From: Emydura subglobosa
Taxonomy: Eukaryota; Chordata; Testudines; Chelidae
NCBI GenBank assembly: GCA_007922225.1
Contig: ML679954.1
Coordinates: 24,511,003 to 24,575,002, forward strand
Direction of reading: 5' to 3'
Length of the DNA: 64,000 nt
Shown: positions 58,331 to 64,000 of the stretch, piece after piece
How positions within the stretch are numbered: position 1 is the first letter of the stretch
Layout of the letters: each line of letters opens with the position of its first letter
Position numbers and translations under genes: made by a program
The notes under the pieces: generated by a model
Database searches by the model: none
Seen by the model: only the letters and a program-made list of their open reading frames with translations
Told to the model about the DNA's origin: nothing

Positions 58331-60804
58331 GCAAAACAATGAGAGGCACGAAATTCCAAAGGCATTTTTCCAATGTTAAACAGGCTATGATTGCTGAATA
58401 TATTTTTTTTAACCAAGGGCTCCATTCTCCCTGGCATCTAAGCGTCTCAGTTACAGCTTTCTGCTTCAGCAGCAGCCCAACCCCAATATTAATTAAAGCA
58501 ACTGAAGAGTCCCTAAGGGACCTTTATGTCAGAGGAAAATTAGCATACCAGCCTATCCCCACCATGCAATACCCCTGAGTTGTGGCCCAGAGAAGCCAGA
58601 TCCAAATTCTAACTTAAATTGCGCTAAGTTTTTCAAAGGCTTTCACCTTTTTTTATAGAATATGAAACACATGTTTTCTCAGTTATTTTTTCTGATTCCT
58701 ATTAGGTGGCTTCATCCTCTGAAATCTTTGAGATCATCAGAGGAAATCTGCTATAGGTTCTCAAGGCTACTTTTGACAGTAAAACACAGAACATGTATTT
58801 ACAAACAAAATCTCAGCTGAAACAGTAATTTCCTCAAGATCAATCATTTCTCCATACAATTCTTACACACACACACACACAAATCCCTATCCTGACAAAA
58901 CGTGATGGAAAGGAGCAAATATAGCTAAGTGTATCAGCTGTTGGCTCCATTTGTCCAAGGTACTATAGCTCAGAATAGCCTGTATTTTGAGGGCTGGCTA
59001 TCAGACTGACTGTTTCTGAGCTTCAAATGTATATTGAAGTTTAATGGATATTGATTGCACAAAAGAATAGAGCCTCTCCTAATAATATTATCCACATTTT
59101 TTGAGTGTAAATATGCAAGGTTCCATAGGGTCTAGTAAAATAATTTAAAACCCCTGTCAATTTTTTCCCGCATTATTGTTATTTCATTTTAGGATTTGTG
59201 GCTTTTTACCCCCCAGTTGTTCATTACATGGTGCAATTTAGCATGTCTAAGACAGACTTCAAACAAGGTAGCTCAACTGAACTTGAAGAGAAAAAAGAAG
59301 TGGTTTCCGTGGCAATAGTAACCACGTGAAACAGCTACAAGATCCTTGCTCAGCCTCTCCTTCCCTTTAGCATTGAACAAACAGCTCTGAGATATGATTC
59401 AGTGATGCCTTAATTATCATCTAAGCAGTCATTTTTATATAGGCATTTTGCATTTTTATTTTTTACAAAAATTTTCCTTTCACTTATGACTTGCTAACAT
59501 GTGATTATACTTAGCCTGAAAGCATAATATACCTGCTGTAAAGATAACAATTTAATCATTCATTTCTTTGTTTCTTTATATGAACAACCTCTCAGAAAAT
59601 ATGTGACCATTCAAACAAGCACATAAAAAACCCTGAGGAAACAATACTGCCTATCCACTAGAAGCTGTGCAAAGCATTTCAACTTGAACATAAAATGCAG
59701 TCACTCAAAACAACCTTGGTTGAAATTTCATCTGGGTTTGTGAACAAGCAAAAATTAGATTGAATTTTGTCAAAGCTGGATGTGAATGTTTTTGTCCTAG
59801 TGGATATTTGTAAACATTTTAAGGCTGCCTCTTGACTAGTGCATTTCAGAGCAAAGCTGGGAAAGGTCATGTTGTATTTTCCAATACAGCAGCTGTCTGA
59901 CTGACCAAGGCAAACTTGTGCAAATATGCATGAACTTCAACCTTGCCTATGGGTTCACCATAAGTTTACCCATGGAAAACCGGTTCATTAGGAGTCAAAC
60001 ATCTCCAATTTCAGGGCCTGTGAACCTATGTATGCTACTTCTGAGCACAAGAAAATATTTTCAGACACTTCCTGAACTGCACTTAGAAAGGTTTGCACAC
60101 AAAGAAGAACGTATACTTGTCTTTCTCTGTTAAGCACTGTATTCAGACAATTTAAATATTTTTTCTTCGTATATTTTCACACAGCCAACCTCTTTGTATC
60201 CAAAATTTACATTTACTTAGTCCACAAACCTTATTCAGAAGCAGCCCATGAAAACCATCTATCACATTGGTTTGGAATTAAAGTTAACATATTGAAAGAA
60301 AGCCTCCCATTTTCTATGTATCAGGTTGCTCTATAATTAACCAAAGCTTGTGTTAGTAGATAATATAAAGTAATACACAGTGATCATAAAATGGATGAAT
60401 AAAAATACACTACAGTTCATAATATCCTAAATACATCCACGTTTAACATTTATTAAGTCATATATATGTAGCAAATATTCATTACACTAGATATATATAA
60501 CTTGTTCCCCAAAAAGCTTACAATCTAATTCAGATAGACAAATATAATTTAATTCAGATAAAACAGGACAGCAATTCTACCACAGTAAGATGAAAGGACA
60601 AGGTCAGCATAAAAATCAGTTTTGGAAGACTATAGGAAAGAAGTGGACTAGTGTAATATTCTGTGGAACTCAATGAGTATACTGACCCATTCCCAAAGGA
60701 TCAATGGTCATTCAAAGAGTTGTGTATAACAAATATTATTTAACTACAAATAGAAGTGGAGTGGACATCTCTACATTTGTGTCTATCTAATGCTTAGAGT
60801 CAAA
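58331..60804. other. Noncoding stretch with a possible regulatory site
   Basis: No gene recognised. (CA)n at 58865-58882. Around 59303-59328 a near X-box (gtttccgtggcaat) is followed by an E-box (cacgtg); see findings. 59270-60240 lacks repeats that I can name. Confidence 0.35.
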
Positions 60805-60875
60805 TTCTCTGGGTGAAATCCTGGTCCATTAAAGTCAGTTTTAGCACTGAAGTTGATGAAGCCAAGATTTCACTA
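60805..60875. repeat. Foldback repeat
   Basis: gggtgaaatcctggtccatt mirrors gaagccaagatttcactatg. Another member lies at 62334-62403. Confidence 0.5.
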
Positions 60876-62333
60876 TGTGGAAAGTTAATACAAAATACTC
60901 ATTAAAACTGACACGTAAATAATAGTTTCAGAGTTATTCTCTCTTCATGTGACATAACCAGAAACATTACAACAAACACAAAGCATGCACAGGAGGAACA
61001 ATTTAAGATGTGATTATAAGGGCTGAAATGGCAGTTCTGTGTCCACAGCCACATTCTAAAATACATATACAAGGCAGAATAGGATGCACTCTACTTATTT
61101 TTATCAGTAGCTTTTGAAATATTTAAAGCAGGCACTTCTATTAAGATGCTAAAAAGAGTTTCATTAACCAGGAGCTGTGAAAGGCAGTAGTATAACAAAG
61201 CTGCTGACATTTGTTAACTACAAGTTAAAGAGCTGAATCATCTCATAGTATGGTATGAAAGTGTCTAACACCAGAGATGATCAGTTTCAGCTAGGAGAGT
61301 ATTGGCTTGTACAGAGGGATGCCCAAAGATCTGAGAGTTTTTGCTTTCCCAATTGACCTTAGGTGTTGCCATTCTAGATTTAAAATACCTACAGGTGGGA
61401 AAGTGAACACATCACTGTTAAGTATAAATATGTCCTGGTTGATTATTGTGGATGAAACCATTGTTCCATTAGAGGTAGAGGTAATACACAACTCCATTGC
61501 AAGAAAGAATAAATGAAGAATTTATTCACAGATTCCTCAAAAGTTATATTTCTAGCAGTGACATCAATTGATCAGCCAGTCTTGTATTATACAAGCTGGG
61601 TTTGATTAAAAATAACATTTTGTCAGCACATTACTCTGTGAATTGCATTAAAATATAGAATGAAGAGTAATAACATAGCTTCTTTAAACATGAGGTCACT
61701 TAAGAGGGTCAGTTATTGGCATTTTAGTTCATTGGCAACTGATACGCTTAAAATGTGAATTCCTTCCCTCAGTCTTGTCACCCTTTATGAGAAAGTTAAA
61801 GTAAAAATGGGTAATCCCTAAAGGAACAGTATTTCTGGTATTATTTTATTTTCATTATTAGAGAGGCATGGGTACGTTGGCAGTCATTGCATCCAATCTG
61901 CCAGAGAATCTGAGAGCCTTAAGTTAATTACAAGCACTATAATTTCATATTCAAATTCTGCATCATCAAATATTGTACACATCTGGCTCAATTGTCAGAA
62001 AAATAGTCCTTGACTTTAGTCATTTTTATAAGTTTTATTTTAAATGGATGCCCTGTACAATATATATTGCTACATATGTTACAACCCTTTAAAAAGGACC
62101 ACTTCTCTTTGTAACTCTTCATAACTTAAAATCAAACACCCACAAATGCAAGAACTATTTCCTCACATAGTGATGGGCTGGTCAGCATCAGCCTTTGGCA
62201 TCAGCAATGCTATATAAAAAGTGTGGGAGGGGATTAGAATTTACTTTTGTTCATAAGAAATTGTTGGCACAAGTGAAGGAGAACAGGCATTTGGCCTTCA
62301 AATACACCCTCCCAGCTCTCTTCCTACTTTCAG
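60876..62333. other. Noncoding stretch
   Basis: About 1.5 kb with no gene or named repeat. Two frames at 61291-61516 overlap on opposite strands and carry no motif. Confidence 0.4.
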
Positions 62334-62403
62334 TCTGAAATCTTGGTCCCATGGAAGAAAAGGAGAGCTTTGCCATTCATTTCAGTGACGCTAGGATTTC
62401 ACC
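62334..62403. repeat. Foldback repeat
   Basis: ctgaaatcttggtcccatgg on the left mirrors tgacgctaggatttcaccc on the right. Same family as 60805-60875. Confidence 0.5.
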
Positions 62404-62450
62404 CTGCTGTACTCTTTTCTTCTTCTATTCAGTTGTTCTATCTTCTAGGG

Positions 62451-63298
62451 AAGTGGTTCCCAACCTTTTTGGCTCAAGAGCCACAGATAAAATTTTTACA
62501 ACCCTGAAGGGCCACCAGTCTCTGCCCGTCTCCCCTCCCCCTCCCCCCATTGCAGCCAGATGGAAGAAGTTCTTCTCCTCACTGATCTCCTGTTCCCCTG
62601 GCTGCAGCAGAGAAACTTCACGCCCCCTGAAGCCCCGTACACTTCACCTGGGTCCCTAGGAAGTGGTTCCCTTCTGCAACCAGGGGGACAGGAGATCAGT
62701 GCTCCCCTCCCTCTGGCTCCAGCAGGGACCCCAATGCCTAGGGACCCAGGTGGAGAGCTTTGCCGTGCTCCCTGCTACAGCCAGGGGGAGGGAAGCGCTG
62801 ATCTCCTGTCCCCTTAGCTTCAGCAAGGAGCCTGCACCAGTCTCGTAGCCCCGCAGCCAGAGCTGTCCCTAGGGTAGGGTGAATCAAGGTGATTGCCCTG
62901 GGTCCCATGCTATGGGGGGGCCCTGCGCTGCATCTGGCAGAAGACGCGTGGCTGTGTGCCGGGACCGGGTCTGAGGTGGGAGGCTTCTTGCTGGGACCAG
63001 GCGAAAGCCGCAACCCACATTCCAGCTTCACGCTGGGACTGGGTGGTGGGCCGGCGGCTGCAGCCCGCCTCCTGGCTGTGCACCGGATCGGGTGGGAGGC
63101 AGGCAGGGATCCCACAATGTCTGGTTTGCCCTGGGCCCCGCATTTCCCTAGGGACAGACCTGTGGCAGCAGCAATGCATTCTGCCTGGGTCCTTAGGCAA
63201 CAGCTCCCTTCTGCAGCCAATGGGAGGGACATAGTGGGCCATTTTGAAAGACCGCAGGGGCCACTTTTGGCCCGTGAGCCACAGATTGGGATCCACTG
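62451..63298. mobile_element. hAT-like MITE (848 bp) with a nested element
   Basis: The left end aagtggttcccaacctttt and the complement of the right end, cagtggatcccaatctgtgg, match except for a few changes; both should start CAGTGG. Flanking 8-mers ttctaggg and ttttaatg match at 5 of 8, compatible with an old duplication. The right side also has cccgtgagccacag, which mirrors gctcaagagccacag on the left. The interior is GC-rich and includes a second element. Frames of 113-165 codons on both strands inside it are artefacts. Confidence 0.65.
62858..63162. mobile_element. Nested MITE with CTGTCCCTAGGG ends
   Basis: The left end reads cagagctgtccctaggg and the right end is the complement of caggtctgtccctaggg, 15 of 17 identical. 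The next blocks also mirror (gattgccctgggtccc against the complement of tttgccctgggccccgc). The flanks share a gcagc, which could be part of a duplication. The interior has no coding capacity. It lies wholly within the larger MITE and is therefore the younger insertion. Confidence 0.65.
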
Positions 63299-63392
63299 TT
63301 TTAATGATCACATTCTTGCTGATAATTGTCATGTTGTGATGCAGGCAGGAGCAAGCAGCACAGAGAGGCACATGTGCTTACAATAGAGAACA
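63299..63392. other. Spacer between MITE and CR1
   Basis: About 95 bp of unique sequence, nothing recognised. Confidence 0.4.
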
Positions 63393-64000
63393 TCAGAACA
63401 AGAACATAAGAACAGTCATGTTGGCTCAGACCAATGGTCCATCTAGCCCAGTATCCTGTCTTCTAACAATGACCAATTCCAGGTGCTTGAGAAGGAATCA
63501 ATAGAGCAGGTGATTATCAAGTGATCCATCCTGTCAGCCATTCCCAGCCTCTGACAAACAGAAATTCCTGACTCTCCTGGCTAATAGTCATTGATGGACC
63601 TACCCTCCATGAACTTATCTAGTTCTTTTTAGAACCCTGTTATAGTCTTGGCCTTCACAACATCCTCTGGCAAGGAGTTCCACTGGTAGACTCTGCATTG
63701 CATGAAGAAATACTTCCTTTCCTTTGTTTTAAACCTGCTGACAATTTCATTTGGTGACCCCTAGTTCTTGTGTTATGAGGAGTAAAAAAGACTTCCTTAT
63801 TTACTTTTTCCACACCAGTCATGATTTTATAGACCTCTATCATATCCCCTCTTGTCATCACTTTTGCAAGCTGAAAATTCCCAGTTTTATTAATCTCTAT
63901 TCATATGGAAGCTTTTCCATATCCCTAGTCATTTTTATTGCCCTTTTCTGTACCTTTACCAATTCCAATATATCTTTTTTGAGATGGGGCAACCAGATCA
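63393..64000 (-). mobile_element. CR1 LINE, antisense, runs off the right edge
   Basis: The 3' terminus is at the left (gaacataagaacagtcatg), followed by ccatctagcccagtatcctg, gtgatccatcctgtcagcc, gtcattgatggacctaccc and then coding sequence. It is the same 3' type as the copies at 21.9 and 50.8 kb. The element continues beyond position 64000, so its 5' end and length are unknown. Confidence 0.9.
63655..64000 (-). pseudogene. CR1 ORF2 C-terminus, partial
   Basis: On the minus strand the open part reads RGDMIEVYKIMTGVEKVNKE, then FFTPHNTRTRGHQMKLSAGL and KQRKGSISSC, the C-terminal region of CR1 ORF2 after the thumb. The segment up to the window edge continues this region (the complement of ttgagatggggcaacc encodes the end of the WSPHLKK-type block). 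Catalytic motifs lie outside the window. Whether the frame is intact upstream cannot be judged. Confidence 0.75.

Noticed and set aside
62738..63386. Four overlapping frames of 113-165 codons on both strands
   Set aside because: They lie in the GC-rich nested MITEs, are open in several frames at once, and are Pro/Gly/Ala/Arg-rich without a motif. GC-rich DNA has few stop codons by chance.

Overview
This window looks like nuclear DNA from a non-avian reptile, most likely a turtle; a crocodilian is the main alternative. The reasons are: AT-rich sequence with no long open frame outside transposons, many CR1 LINE copies of at least four 3' types, a Neptune-like Penelope element (PLE), MIR/CORE-SINE copies, hAT MITEs and dozens of short foldback repeats. 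The species call is inference from remembered repeat families; no search was run. There is no sign of prokaryotic gene organisation, and no rRNA, tRNA or CRISPR array was seen.

I recognise no host protein-coding exon. Every frame with recognisable protein similarity belongs to a decayed retroelement. The window is best read as an intergenic region or a very large intron.

Layout: 1-7.4 kb is mostly unique AT-rich sequence with small foldbacks. A CR1 with an inverted reverse-transcriptase part and a sense 3' end lies at 7.4-8.6 kb. An antisense MIR split by a foldback element is at 9.8-10.2 kb. A PLE tail next to a T24 run is at 11.26-11.5 kb. A MIR is at 13.1 kb, a CR1 tail at 14.6 kb, and a 691 bp hAT-like MITE at 16.03-16.72 kb. 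A PLE with a twin-priming-like inversion and a hammerhead-like motif is at 19.29-20.19 kb, followed by a 313 bp hAT MITE at 20.49-20.80 kb. CR1 copies lie at 21.9-23.0 and 24.9-25.65 kb. Two adjacent foldback MITEs are at 26.5-27.0 kb. A Gypsy RNase H scrap plus an LTR-like block is at 28.4-30.2 kb, and a related LTR-like block is at 32.7-33.7 kb. A PLE-tail hairpin is at 38.3 kb and a 1.2 kb GC-rich hAT-like element at 43.17-44.37 kb.

Unique sequence that may include conserved regulatory DNA spans 45.3-46.8 and 47.3-48.3 kb. The best preserved CR1 is at 48.9-50.8 kb, with a second CR1 tail fused to its 3' end. An RTE-like LINE scrap is at 57.8-58.3 kb. A MITE nested in another MITE is at 62.45-63.30 kb, and an antisense CR1 runs off the right edge.

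The elements do not act together as a system. They are independent insertions of different age. The most informative signals are structural: three PLE copies that all contain an inverted part, nested MITEs with visible target-site duplications, and a candidate hammerhead core in one PLE tail.
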